Counted from the stretch's first letter, positions 1-8,328 are shown. The stretch is DNA of 64,000 nucleotides from Fluviicola sp. (GCA_029866325.1 JARWZO010000019.1:434001-498000); one strand, 5' to 3'. A program made the numbers and translations. The notes: generated from the sequence alone by a model not told the origin.

Positions 1-164
1 TCTGTAAAAGCTAATAAAACAAGATTTTTTTGGTCCATCCCTTTCAACAACGCAGCTTTCACCTCTCTTCGCACCAACTTGCGCTCATAACGAAGCCACA
101 AATAAGAACTCGCCACCGGAACGGTGAAGCAAATCAACAGAAAGATGCCTACTAGTCTTTGCAA
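1..164 (-). CDS. Partial membrane-anchored protein, N-terminal end only
   Basis: The reverse frame is open from about 164 to the window edge, so only the first ~54 residues are visible. They form one hydrophobic segment (VGIFLLICFTVPVASSYLWL) followed by a basic stretch (RYERKLVRREVK), the pattern of a single N-terminal inner-membrane anchor. In this frame a stop lies nine codons upstream of the first TTG and there is no ATG between them, so the start is TTG at 162-164 or the gene begins differently. I recall similar short conserved proteins of unknown role in Bacteroidota, but I do not assign a function. Coding status is probable, not certain. Confidence 0.5.
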   Translation of the reverse strand, partial: MQRLVGIFLLICFTVPVASSYLWLRYERKLVRREVKAALLKGMDQKNLVLLAFT

Positions 165-270
165 TGCATTTGAGGGTTTAAAGTTGCCAAATTAACCTTT
201 TTTCGCACTCAATTCTTTCACACAAGAGCAAAAATTGAAAACCTAACTAACATGACGTATAGAAAAGGGA

Positions 271-298
271 AAAGTCAGTCACAGACCTGACTTTTTTT
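271..298. terminator. Hairpin with T tract
   Basis: AAAGTCAG and CTGACTTT form an 8-bp perfect stem around an 8-base loop, followed by seven T on the plus strand. Read on the minus strand it is also followed by a T-rich tract, and it lies downstream of the minus-strand tRNA-Ser. It could therefore end that transcript. The rest of 165-454 shows no gene. Confidence 0.5.
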
Positions 299-454
299 GA
301 TATGATCCGGATTTTGGATTGGCTTATCAAATTGAATCCCTCGTTTTCTTCGAAAACTTCAGGCTTTTTTCTCTCGTCCCTTACCGAAAACAAGTTTCGG
401 ACGGTGCCAAAAGAAAAAATCCCGAAAGCTTAACCTTCGAGATTCAATTTCCTG

Positions 455-539
455 CGGAGAGTGAGGGATTCGAACCCCCGGTACCTCGCGGTACAACGGT
501 TTTCAAGACCGCCGCAATCGACCACTCTGCCAACTCTCC
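455..539 (-). tRNA. tRNA-Ser (anticodon TGA)
   Basis: On the minus strand the acceptor arms GGAGAGT and ACTCTCC pair perfectly, followed by discriminator G. The anticodon loop CTTGAAA carries TGA and so reads UCA serine codons. A long variable arm (TTGTACCGCGAGGTACC) marks a class II tRNA, as expected for serine, and the T arm has the usual GGTTCGAATC. The length is about 85 nt. CCA is not encoded. The ORF called across it on the plus strand is spurious. Confidence 0.96.
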
Positions 540-712
540 GCGACAAAAGTAGTAATACTTTCATTTCTGACAAGCCCGACGCTAAAAAAAACCTGTATTA
601 ATTACTTGTTACTTGAAAATCAACATACTTTAATCAATCAGATTTCATTTCCTTGCCCTAATAGCCCGATTTAAGGTCGATATTCACTACTTTTAACACA
701 GAAAATCATCGT

Positions 713-2170
713 ATGAACCGTTTGCTTCTAACTTTATGCTATGTGTTGGCTCTAAGCTGCACCATTTTCGGCCAGACCGGAAAGCTAAAAGCATATATCG
801 ACCAAAAAACCTATTATTCTCCCGAATTGGGGAATTATGCTGAAATTCAACTGCAATTTGTAGGTCATTCACTCAAGTATGAACCCGTAGAAGGTGGATT
901 GCGTTCGAAAGTAGCAATCAACATTGCCGCTGTAAACTCGGCAAACGACACGTTGGTTACCGATGCCTACGTTCTCGAAAGCCCGATAATGCGCGATTCC
1001 ATTATTGAGGACTTCTTCGATATTATTCGTTTTCCGCTGGCTCAGGGAAATTATACCGTTCACATTTCATTACTTGATCTGGTTGCAAATACCGGTGAAA
1101 TGCGCGGTGAAATCGAGATGCAAATTCCTACTTACGCCAGAACAATCAGTGTTTCCGATATTCTAATCGCCGAATTTGCCAATAAAACGACTGAACCTAC
1201 GGTGTTTTCCAAAAGCGGATACGACATCATTCCCCGGATTTCCAATTTCTATCCGACTGATTTGACAAGTTTGCCTTATTACACCGAATTGTATAATACA
1301 GACATGCTACCCGACTCCTTGTTTGCAGTTCGTCAGCGCATTATCTCAACCACCGATTCTAAAGAAATGGTTGAATTTACGCGTTTCACCAAAATGACAG
1401 CAGCTCCGGTAGTTCCACTGCTACGAAATGTTGATATTTCAAAATTGCCCTCGGGTTCTTACCGTCTGGAATTGGCAATACTGGACAGAAGCAACGCCGA
1501 ACAAGGCGAAGCGGCTTACTATTATTTTGAACGCATCAATGAATTTGAAGCATTTACCAACATTGATGATATTGTCTTGAATCCTGAATTTCAGTCATTG
1601 ATAACGGATGATTCGGTGGAGTATTACCTCGCGAGTCTTATTCCGATAGCACGACCTGCAGAGGTCAAAAACATTCTGGACAACATCAAAATAGGCAATA
1701 AGGAAAACTGCCGTAAACACTTGCAACAATTCTGGATTCAAACTTCGGGCAACAATGCCTTTAATGCATGGGTTGATTACAAAAAACAAGTATTGCTAGT
1801 CGAAGAAATGTATGGCAACAATTTCCAAGATGGTTACGAAACCGATCGTGGACGTGTGTACCTGCAATATGGTCAACCCAATCAAATCATTACGCGAGAA
1901 ACATCGCCTTCCGAATATCCTTACGAAATCTGGCATTACTACAAAATCAAAATGTACAGCAACAAACGTTTTGTATTCTACAACCCTGATTTGGTAAACA
2001 AAGGGTATCGTTTGTTGCATTCAGACATGGTGGGTGAACAACAAAATTACCGTTGGCCTCAGGCATTGGCAAAACGAAACAGTTCCAATATCAATATCGA
2101 CGATCCGAATGACGGCAATAATTCGCACTACGGTGGAAATGCGCTTGAGGATTACAACATTGCACGCTGA
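713..2170 (+). CDS. GWxTD domain-containing exported protein
   Basis: 485 residues with a clear signal peptide (MNRLLLTLCYVLALSCTIFG, cleaved after Q). The C-terminal part at about 373-410 holds DGYETDRGRVYLQYGQP and later EIWHYY, which matches the GWxTD domain, a Bacteroidota family named for this motif; here Trp is replaced by Tyr. The rest is a beta-rich periplasmic or outer-envelope region of unknown fold. The molecular role of the family is not established. It is followed after 7 bases by a glycosyltransferase in the same direction, so the two probably share a transcript. There is a near-match to the -7 box (TACTTTTA) about 10-15 bases upstream of the start. Confidence 0.85.
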   Translation: MNRLLLTLCYVLALSCTIFGQTGKLKAYIDQKTYYSPELGNYAEIQLQFVGHSLKYEPVEGGLRSKVAINIAAVNSANDTLVTDAYVLESPIMRDSIIEDFFDIIRFPLAQGNYTVHISLLDLVANTGEMRGEIEMQIPTYARTISVSDILIAEFANKTTEPTVFSKSGYDIIPRISNFYPTDLTSLPYYTELYNTDMLPDSLFAVRQRIISTTDSKEMVEFTRFTKMTAAPVVPLLRNVDISKLPSGSYRLELAILDRSNAEQGEAAYYYFERINEFEAFTNIDDIVLNPEFQSLITDDSVEYYLASLIPIARPAEVKNILDNIKIGNKENCRKHLQQFWIQTSGNNAFNAWVDYKKQVLLVEEMYGNNFQDGYETDRGRVYLQYGQPNQIITRETSPSEYPYEIWHYYKIKMYSNKRFVFYNPDLVNKGYRLLHSDMVGEQQNYRWPQALAKRNSSNINIDDPNDGNNSHYGGNALEDYNIAR

Positions 2171-2177
2171 GTAGTTT

Positions 2178-3209
2178 ATGTCACATCCAGATTTGGCGAT
2201 TGTTATTCTCAATTGGAACGGACAACGCTTTCTTGAACAATTTTTGCCCGCTGTAATTGCACATTCGGCTCCTCACCGTGTTGTGTTGGCTGATAATGCT
2301 TCCACCGACGATTCGGTCGCGTTTGTGAAAACCCACTTTCCAACAGTTGAAGTGGTTGTAAATTCAGAGAACGGTGGTTTTGCCAAAGGATACAATGACG
2401 CTTTAAAACAGGTTGATGCCGAATTTTACCTGTTATTAAACAGCGATGTTGAAGTCACCGAAGGTTGGTTGGAACCGTTATTGGAAGCGATGAAAGATCC
2501 GAAAGTTGCGGGTTGTCAGCCAAAAATAAACGCTTTTAATCGCAAAGAACATTTCGAGCATGCCGGTGCGTCTGGAGGATTCATTGATCGTTTTTTCTTT
2601 CCGTTTTGTCGCGGACGTATTTTCAGTGCCATCGAATCCGATCATGGTCAATACAACTACCCTTCAGACATTTTTTGGGCAACAGGAGCCTGTATGCTAA
2701 TTCGTTCGGAAGTTTACTGGAATACCGGCGGATTGGACGAACGCTTTTTCGCGCACATGGAAGAAATCGATTTGTGTTGGCGCGCTCAGCGAATGGGACA
2801 TCGTTTTATGGTGCTTCCTGCTTCTACGGTATATCACGTTGGCGGTGGAACCTTGGATTATCTTTCGCCCCGAAAAACGTACCTCAATTTCAGAAATAGT
2901 TTGTTGATGATTCACAAGAATTACGATGGTCCGCTTTTCTGGATGCTTTTTCGCCGGATGTCATTGGACGGAATTGCAGCAACCGTGTTTTTGTTCAAAG
3001 GACAATTCCCGCATTTTTGGGCTGTTTTCACAGCACACATGTCATTTTACAAGCTAATTCCTTCTTCTAGAATAGAACGCAAAAAATACGCACACTTGAA
3101 GGGTGAAATTTCCATAGGAAAATACCGTGGAAGTATTTTATTTGCCCGTTATATCCAAGGTGTAAAAGACTTCAGTAAACTGAATCAGCGCTTGTTTAAG
3201 AACGATTGA
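2178..3209 (+). CDS. Glycosyltransferase family 2
   Basis: 343 residues. The N-terminal Rossmann-like GT-A fold starts with LAIVILNWNGQRFLEQFLPA, followed by the nucleotide-sugar binding stretch ADNASTDDS and the metal-binding region LLLNSDVEV. The acceptor side shows MEEIDLCWRAQRMG, the E(I/E)D..WR motif common in rhamnosyltransferase-like GT2 enzymes. It probably transfers a sugar in cell-surface polysaccharide or glycolipid synthesis at the inner membrane; the donor cannot be read. The last 25 bases overlap the convergent aroQ gene. It is co-directional with the GWxTD gene. Confidence 0.9.
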   Translation: MSHPDLAIVILNWNGQRFLEQFLPAVIAHSAPHRVVLADNASTDDSVAFVKTHFPTVEVVVNSENGGFAKGYNDALKQVDAEFYLLLNSDVEVTEGWLEPLLEAMKDPKVAGCQPKINAFNRKEHFEHAGASGGFIDRFFFPFCRGRIFSAIESDHGQYNYPSDIFWATGACMLIRSEVYWNTGGLDERFFAHMEEIDLCWRAQRMGHRFMVLPASTVYHVGGGTLDYLSPRKTYLNFRNSLLMIHKNYDGPLFWMLFRRMSLDGIAATVFLFKGQFPHFWAVFTAHMSFYKLIPSSRIERKKYAHLKGEISIGKYRGSILFARYIQGVKDFSKLNQRLFKND

Positions 3210-3598
3210 AGGGCCAGTTGGTAACCTTCTAATCCGAATCCCATAATGGAACCTGTGCATACTGCTGTGATCAGTGAATCATGTCGGAAAGCTTCGCGTT
3301 GCGCTAGGTTGCTGATGTGTACTTCTACAACCGGAACAGAAATCGCCGCTATGCAATCGCGAATAGCAACGCTGGTATGGGTGTAACCTCCTGCGTTCAA
3401 GATGATTCCATTGTGTTGAGAAGCCTGCAATGCATTGATGATTTCGCCTTCAACATTGGATTGCACATAGTCAATGACACAATCTTGGGTTGTTCTTAAC
3501 ACTTCCAAGTAATCCAGAAACGTTTGATTGCCGTAAATTTGTGGCTCACGTGTGCCCAGAAGGTTTAAATTAGGGCCGTTAACAATTAAGAAATTCAT
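3185..3598 (-). CDS. aroQ: 3-dehydroquinate dehydratase, type II
   Basis: 137 residues, slightly under the usual 140-150. The family signature is present from the start: FLIVNGPNLNLLGTREP, then IYG with the active-site Tyr region, NAGGYTHTSVAIRD, and VEVHISN followed by REAFRHDS, which holds the catalytic His and substrate-binding Arg regions. It dehydrates 3-dehydroquinate to 3-dehydroshikimate in aromatic amino-acid synthesis and works as a cytoplasmic dodecamer in characterised members. Its start codon is separated from that of the divergent xerD by two bases, so any aroQ promoter must lie inside xerD and vice versa. Confidence 0.97.
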   Translation of the reverse strand: MNFLIVNGPNLNLLGTREPQIYGNQTFLDYLEVLRTTQDCVIDYVQSNVEGEIINALQASQHNGIILNAGGYTHTSVAIRDCIAAISVPVVEVHISNLAQREAFRHDSLITAVCTGSIMGFGLEGYQLALQSFLNKR

Positions 3599-3600
3599 AC

Positions 3601-4506
3601 ATGCGCAATTGGGAACGCTATATTAAGCAATTTGTTCATTACTTGAAAATAGAACGCAGTTTAGCTGAAAACTCGATTTTGGCTTATCAGCAGGACATTG
3701 AGAAGCTAAAAGATGCTTGTATGGCACGGGAATTGTCAGCCGAAACGGTTTCAACCAACGATCTCAAAACCTTTATTGCAGGATTGTATGATCTTGGGTT
3801 GAGCGCCCGCTCACAGGCACGTATCATCAGCGGATGGAAACAATTCTTCGATTTTCTACTGCTGGAAGACATTCGCAAAGATGATCCGAGTGAAAACCTG
3901 GATTTACCCAAAATAGGTCGCAAATTACCTGAAGTGCTAACCATAGAGGAAATAGACCGGATTGTGGCTGTTATTGACATGGGAAAAGCCGAAGGTCAGC
4001 GCAACAGGGCAATCATTGAAACCTTATACAGCTGCGGCTTGCGCGTCAGTGAGTTGGTCAACTTGAAACTGCAGGATTGTTTTTTTGAGGAAGGATTTAT
4101 ACGCGTGATCGGAAAAGGCAACAAAGAACGCTTGGTTCCGGTGAGTCCTTCGGTGATTGAAGAAGTGGGTGATTATTTAGAGAACCACCGTCCTGAATTG
4201 CCAATTAAACGCGGACAAGAAGCCTACGTATTTCTCAACCGTCGAGGCGCGCAACTCACGCGCGTCATGATTTTTACGCTGATCAAAAACTATACGGCTT
4301 TTGCGGGAATCCGGAAAAACATAAGTCCGCATACCTTTCGTCATTCATTTGCAACACATTTGATAGAAGGTGGAGCAAACTTACGTGCCATTCAGGAAAT
4401 GCTGGGCCACGAAAGCATTACAACCACTGAGATTTACACGCATTTGGATCAACGTTTCTTGCGCGAAGCCATTATTTCTTACCATCCGAGAAACGCGAAA
4501 TCTTAG
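3601..4506 (+). CDS. xerD: Tyrosine recombinase XerD/XerC type
   Basis: 301 residues, the standard Xer length. The N-terminal SAM-like core-binding domain covers about 1-95 and the catalytic domain about 110-295. All catalytic positions can be seen: Arg148 (CGLRVSEL), Lys172 (GKGNKERL), His244 and Arg247 (HTFRHSF), His270 (GHESITTTEIY) and the nucleophile Tyr279. It resolves chromosome dimers at dif together with a partner recombinase. No dif-like site or integrated element is next to it, which supports a housekeeping Xer protein. XerC and XerD cannot be separated safely by eye; the symbol follows usual Bacteroidota annotation. Confidence 0.92.
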   Translation: MRNWERYIKQFVHYLKIERSLAENSILAYQQDIEKLKDACMARELSAETVSTNDLKTFIAGLYDLGLSARSQARIISGWKQFFDFLLLEDIRKDDPSENLDLPKIGRKLPEVLTIEEIDRIVAVIDMGKAEGQRNRAIIETLYSCGLRVSELVNLKLQDCFFEEGFIRVIGKGNKERLVPVSPSVIEEVGDYLENHRPELPIKRGQEAYVFLNRRGAQLTRVMIFTLIKNYTAFAGIRKNISPHTFRHSFATHLIEGGANLRAIQEMLGHESITTTEIYTHLDQRFLREAIISYHPRNAKS

Positions 4507-4534
4507 ATTTTTACTAGAGTTTAATGATAATTCT

Positions 4535-4560
4535 GTATCGGCTGGCCGATACACTTTTTT
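4535..4560 (+). terminator. Palindromic hairpin after xerD
   Basis: GTATCGGCTGGCCGATAC folds into a 7-bp stem with a CTGG loop and is followed by ACTTTTTT, a plausible intrinsic terminator 28 bases after the xerD stop. Almost the same 18-mer (GTATCGGCTAGCCGATAC) recurs at 57450-57467 beside a related repeat, so it is also part of a dispersed family. Confidence 0.6.
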
Positions 4561-4565
4561 ATTCA

Positions 4566-4673
4566 CCACAAATGCACTGATTTTAGCTCCGCTAACGCCC
4601 TCGCTGATTATCATTAGTTGTGATAATATATTAGGCGCTGCCGTTAGGCACGCAAAAATCTGTGCATCTGTGG
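4566..4673. repeat. CACAGAT-type inverted-repeat element, copy A
   Basis: CCACAAATGCACTGATTTT on the left and AAAATCTGTGCATCTGTGG on the right are inverted repeats with two mismatches, enclosing about 70 bases. Interior GCG-N3-CCGTTAGGC and the right terminus are shared with the element at 57321-57441. No coding potential. This fills the gap between xerD and the convergent gene at 4712. Confidence 0.65.
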
Positions 4674-4711
4674 GAGACCACGAACCCACGTTATTACTAG
4701 AGGGCGTAATC

Positions 4712-6229
4712 TTAAAACCGGAAGTGAACTCCAAATTGCGGTGTGATGAAATAGCGCTTGCGATCCAATCCTTCATAAATCAACGCTTGCTTCATTTCCC
4801 AACCGGTGCTCACTCCTGCACTAAACATCCACTGATTCCAGGTATAAGTTGCGTGGAAACGACCCGTTAGATTCATACTGAAATTATTGACTGTTGGCGC
4901 AGGCATACCATTCAATTCACCTTGAGAAACCTTATAGAATTGGAATACTGCTCCTGCGTTGACCAACAAGCCCCATTTATCCGAAAAGGAAAAATGTTTG
5001 GTGAAATACAGTGGAATACTCATGGTTTGAATGCGATTCAATTGCGTAAAATTGGTTGAAAGCGTATCGTCAAAATAATAGATTGTGTCTTGATATCCGG
5101 TAATGGAATCAGGCATATTCGGATTTTCATAAAGTGGAATACTATCAAAGATCACAATTGCCGAATCTAAAATTTGCAGGTTTGTTAGTTTAAATGTTTC
5201 CTGACGTTGGTTAAACCCAAAACCGGTAGTCAATCCATAACCTGCAATAAGATTGCGATTCACTTCTGCTGAAAACTGAAACGATGGTTTTTCGGAAACG
5301 GATCTCAATTGGTCATTGCTTTTGGAGTTAATGCCAAATGACGGTCCTGCATAAACGGAAGCCGTCCAATTCGTATCACTTTTTGGTTTATCGTTCTTTC
5401 CGTTTTTATTTCCAGGCTTAACATCCTCGATATTAGTAGAATCGGGCGTTTGAGGAGTTGGCGACCCATTAGGTTTGCCCGAAATCGGATCAGTTTTTTC
5501 AGGTGAATTTGAACCATCTCCCGCACCTTCATTCCCCTTAGTCGGATCTGATTTCCCTGTTCCATTTTCAGATGAATTACCTTCTTTTATGGCAATACCT
5601 GAATTTTTCAAAGCAAGGTTGGTTAAATTCAAGGTAGACAGTGCATCAAAACTTAGTGTTCCTGAATTGCTTTTCTTACCTGATGATTTTTTACCTGATG
5701 GGTTCTTCCCTATAGTATTTTTCCGTTTCGGTAGGTTGGTTTTCGCCGAACGATTCTTTTGATTTCCGGTATTCGATGTCAATGACCTATTACCTTGACC
5801 ATCGTTCTTCCCTTTTGAAGAGGCTTGATTTCTAGCTGAATGATCCTGTTGTTTTGTTCCGGAAGTCGTTTCAGATGAGGTACTGTTCTTATCATCCGAT
5901 TGGCCGGAAGATGAAGTAGCTGTATGATGTGTTGAAGAATGATTGTTAGAATGAGTTGTTGTTGAAGCAGAAGTATTAGCTGGCGTTTCGGTTGATGCCA
6001 ACTGGTTTACCGGTGCAGTTGCACCTTGTTTTTCGGATGAACGGGCAAAAAAGAAAAGCAAAGACGATACTCCAAGGAATAACACCGTGCCTAAAATCCA
6101 CCAAATGCGTTTATTGGAAGCTCCACCGATTCTACTATCGATTGCTTCTTTTACCGCAGACGGAGGCGCTACTTCGAAATGATCAAACGAAGAGCGAAAT
6201 AAATCTTCTATGTTATTGTCCTCTTTCAT
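4712..6229 (-). CDS. ECF-associated trans-envelope protein: anti-sigma-like N-terminus, one TM helix, outer-membrane barrel
   Basis: 505 residues. Residues 1-40 are soluble (NIEDLFRSSFDHFEVAPPSA), a pattern common in Bacteroidota proteins encoded beside ECF sigma factors. One hydrophobic helix follows at about 41-62. About 63-290 is low-complexity, rich in Ser, Thr, Gly, Asn and Lys (KNPSGKKSSGKKSNS), and likely extended. About 295-505 is a beta-barrel-like domain (WTASVYAGPSFGIN) ending in GVHFRF with a C-terminal Phe, the usual outer-membrane assembly signal. The start overlaps the sigma stop by four bases (ATGA), so translation is coupled. I infer a regulator linking the outer membrane to the sigma factor; no standard zinc anti-sigma motif is seen. 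A paralogue lies at 17533-19035. Confidence 0.8.
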   Translation of the reverse strand: MKEDNNIEDLFRSSFDHFEVAPPSAVKEAIDSRIGGASNKRIWWILGTVLFLGVSSLLFFFARSSEKQGATAPVNQLASTETPANTSASTTTHSNNHSSTHHTATSSSGQSDDKNSTSSETTSGTKQQDHSARNQASSKGKNDGQGNRSLTSNTGNQKNRSAKTNLPKRKNTIGKNPSGKKSSGKKSNSGTLSFDALSTLNLTNLALKNSGIAIKEGNSSENGTGKSDPTKGNEGAGDGSNSPEKTDPISGKPNGSPTPQTPDSTNIEDVKPGNKNGKNDKPKSDTNWTASVYAGPSFGINSKSNDQLRSVSEKPSFQFSAEVNRNLIAGYGLTTGFGFNQRQETFKLTNLQILDSAIVIFDSIPLYENPNMPDSITGYQDTIYYFDDTLSTNFTQLNRIQTMSIPLYFTKHFSFSDKWGLLVNAGAVFQFYKVSQGELNGMPAPTVNNFSMNLTGRFHATYTWNQWMFSAGVSTGWEMKQALIYEGLDRKRYFITPQFGVHFRF

Positions 6230-6765
6230 GCTCTTACTTTTTCGGCTTCCAACAATTGTTGGATCATTCGTTTTGCTTTAAAGAATTGTGATTTACTTGT
6301 GCTTTCACTGATTTCAAGGTGTTCGGCAATTTCTTTATGCGTCAAATTTTCTATTACAAACAAATTGAATACCGTTCTATACCCATCGGGCAATTTTGTC
6401 AAAACGGCCAGGAGCTGCTTGCGTAATAGCTCCTGATCTTCCGTTTCGATATTCATTTCGTGTTGCTGATCAAAGAACGAATCTTCTTCGTGCAACACAA
6501 ATTTGTAGTGCTGTTTAATGTAGGTCAACGCGCAATTGATTGTGATTGTTTTTATCCATGCTGCCAGCGGTTTGTCTAATGAATATTGACCACTATTTCT
6601 GTAAATGCGGATAAAAGCTTCTTGCAATACGTCTTGCGCATCATCCTGGCAACGTGTGTAACGAAGGCATACCCCGAACATGGCCGCCGAATAGGCAGCG
6701 TAAATAGCGTCGAAAGCTTTGCGATCGCCATTCTTAAATCGTTCCTCTATTTCCTTCGTTATCAC
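6226..6765 (-). CDS. ECF-type RNA polymerase sigma factor
   Basis: 179 residues. Sigma region 2 shows AIYAAYSAAMFGVCLRY, DDAQDVLQEAFIRIY and PLAAWIKTITINCALTYI. Region 4 shows LPDGYRTVFNLFVIENLTHKEIAEHLEISESTSKSQFFKAKRMI, the helix-turn-helix that reads the -35 region. There are no extra C-terminal domains. It is second in a three-gene operon: 26 bases after the small lipoprotein gene and overlapping the barrel protein by ATGA. It is about half identical by eye to the sigma at 19022-19582, which has the same kind of partner. It would direct core polymerase to an envelope-related regulon under control of the partner; the signal is unknown. Confidence 0.93.
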   Translation of the reverse strand: MITKEIEERFKNGDRKAFDAIYAAYSAAMFGVCLRYTRCQDDAQDVLQEAFIRIYRNSGQYSLDKPLAAWIKTITINCALTYIKQHYKFVLHEEDSFFDQQHEMNIETEDQELLRKQLLAVLTKLPDGYRTVFNLFVIENLTHKEIAEHLEISESTSKSQFFKAKRMIQQLLEAEKVRA

Positions 6766-6791
6766 ACGTTTTAATTCATTTCCTGACGGAA

Positions 6792-7127
6792 TTAGTTTCC
6801 ATTTGGCAACGAGTCACCCGGATTTCCTCCGCCACCATTCCAGATGGTTGTATCTCCACCATTGTTTCCGCCGCCGTTGTTTCCACCGCCACCGTTCCAA
6901 ATGGTAGAATCTCCCGGATCTCCTCCTCCACCGTTCCAGATGGTTGTATCTCCGCCATTGTTTCCACCGCCACCATTCCAAATCGTGGAATCGTTCGGAT
7001 CAACATAAGTTGTGTCACCATTTGATGGATCTTCACAATTCGGCCCGAAAGGCTCTTTCTCACACGATTGCAACAACAATGCTCCTCCAAACATTCCTGT
7101 CAACACCACTAAAACTACTTTTTTCAT
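6792..7127 (-). CDS. Small repeat-containing lipoprotein in sigma operon
   Basis: 111 residues. A lipoprotein signal peptide (MKKVVLVVLTGMFGGALLLQ) ends before Cys22. The mature part is almost entirely a repeat of (D/T)TIWNGGGG units, four times, spaced by NNGGD or DPGDS. The DNA is correspondingly repetitive at about 6800-7000, so the copy number may vary between strains. It is the first gene of the operon with the ECF sigma and trans-envelope protein, 26 bases before the sigma start, which suggests a surface or periplasmic part of the same system or a target of it. No known domain was recognised. Confidence 0.8.
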   Translation of the reverse strand: MKKVVLVVLTGMFGGALLLQSCEKEPFGPNCEDPSNGDTTYVDPNDSTIWNGGGGNNGGDTTIWNGGGGDPGDSTIWNGGGGNNGGGNNGGDTTIWNGGGGNPGDSLPNGN

Positions 7128-7226
7128 AACCCTTATTTTTTATTGCTACTAACTCAGTTACCTGAGCCAATTTCAAAAGGTTGCCTGATGATGAAAAAAG
7201 TTTGTTTAAAGGAGACGTAAACGGTC

Positions 7227-8231
7227 TTAGAAAAGTTCGGTGTCTTCCATGCGTAGGCGGGCGCGATTGATGAATTGGGTCAAACTTTCAAAATAGGCGT
7301 TGCGTTGCCGCGGATTTTCCATACTAATACAGATACAGCTTTTGAGCATCGATTGAAACACTGCAAACGATTTATTCACATAATCCTGATCGATGGTATA
7401 CAGGTAATTCATCATGTTGTGGGTAATATACAACATGCGATAGGCATTGGTTTCAGCAATAACCGTATTGTCTTGAATGTAGGTTTGATGTAGGTAAAGC
7501 TTAAAGCTTCCTTCATCGGTGATAACGGGCTGACCGATGATGAATTTTCGTCCGATCTCTGCCTGATCCTGAATGTGCAAGAGTACCTTTTCGACCTCAT
7601 CCAACAAAAAAAGCGCGTCTTCTTTCGAAGCGAAATACCCCAATTCATAAAACGAAACAATCTCACGAACCAATCCTTTTCCGGCATCGAAGCCAACAAC
7701 CTCGGTGCTTTTGATACGAATGTAGAATTGCAGCATCTGTTGCAATGACTCATCGGAAATATCACCCTTCCAACCTTTGTAGTATTTCTCATTGTCCAGT
7801 TTCGGGATTTTGAGATAACACTTGGCAAAATACATGAGTTTGAACCGAATCAGCGCCGGCGAATTGAGCAATTGAAAAATGACCAAATCGAGGTACGACA
7901 TAAACAATTCCGACGTGCGTTGTGCCGCCATGCGCTTATACCCTTCCAGAAGTCCATTTAAGTAGTTCTCAAAGGAAAACTCGCTTCGTTGGATGGGATT
8001 GTACTGAAAGGTGACGCTTTGTCCGCTAACGCCAATTATCTTATCGATTGATAAATCGTATTTTGAGCAGAGCAATCGAATTTCCTCGGGCTTAAGCGCT
8101 GTTTCACCCCGAGCCCGACGGTAAGCCGAATCACGCGAAAGATCAAGATCATCCATGAGCAACCGACCGAGCGACGTATCGTGCGGTAATTTTGCTTTGA
8201 GTTGTTCGAGGAGTCGATTTTGAATGTCCAT
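7227..8231 (-). CDS. HTH domain regulator-like protein of unknown role
   Basis: The start was moved to the Met at 8229-8231 (MDIQNRLLEQLKAKLPHD) because the ORF-track extension upstream is hydrophobic and aromatic with no support. About 334 residues. Residues 1-65 look like an XRE-like helix-turn-helix: LLMDDLDLSRDSAYRRARGE then LKPEEIRLLCSKYDLSIDKI. The rest is an all-helical region of about 260 residues with no named domain. I recall this architecture as a common Bacteroidota family without an experimental role. It lies upstream of the sigma operon, separated by 99 bases, and may not belong to it. Confidence 0.75.
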   Translation of the reverse strand: MDIQNRLLEQLKAKLPHDTSLGRLLMDDLDLSRDSAYRRARGETALKPEEIRLLCSKYDLSIDKIIGVSGQSVTFQYNPIQRSEFSFENYLNGLLEGYKRMAAQRTSELFMSYLDLVIFQLLNSPALIRFKLMYFAKCYLKIPKLDNEKYYKGWKGDISDESLQQMLQFYIRIKSTEVVGFDAGKGLVREIVSFYELGYFASKEDALFLLDEVEKVLLHIQDQAEIGRKFIIGQPVITDEGSFKLYLHQTYIQDNTVIAETNAYRMLYITHNMMNYLYTIDQDYVNKSFAVFQSMLKSCICISMENPRQRNAYFESLTQFINRARLRMEDTELF

Positions 8232-8328
8232 GCTACTAAGATAGTAGTTTTGCTGAAAGTGTAAAATCTCCTTAAAACAAAACGGCTGCATACGTAAAAT
8301 ACACAGCCGTTCGTTTTTTAATGTTTTT

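Noticed and set aside
319-552. 77-residue plus-strand ORF near the left end
   Set aside because: It runs across the antisense of a well-formed tRNA-Ser and has no protein-like features.
3601-4506. Tyrosine recombinase as integrase of a genomic island
   Set aside because: Length and motifs are those of XerC/D, the neighbours are housekeeping genes, and no att repeats were seen at the nearby tRNA-Ser.
4370-4870. 166-residue plus-strand ORF after xerD
   Set aside because: It reads through the end of xerD, the repeat element and the antisense of the barrel protein; composition is that of a shadow frame.
6800-7010. Possible CRISPR-like array in the repetitive stretch
   Set aside because: The repeats keep frame and encode TIWNGGGG units of a lipoprotein; spacing is irregular and there are no unique spacers or cas genes.
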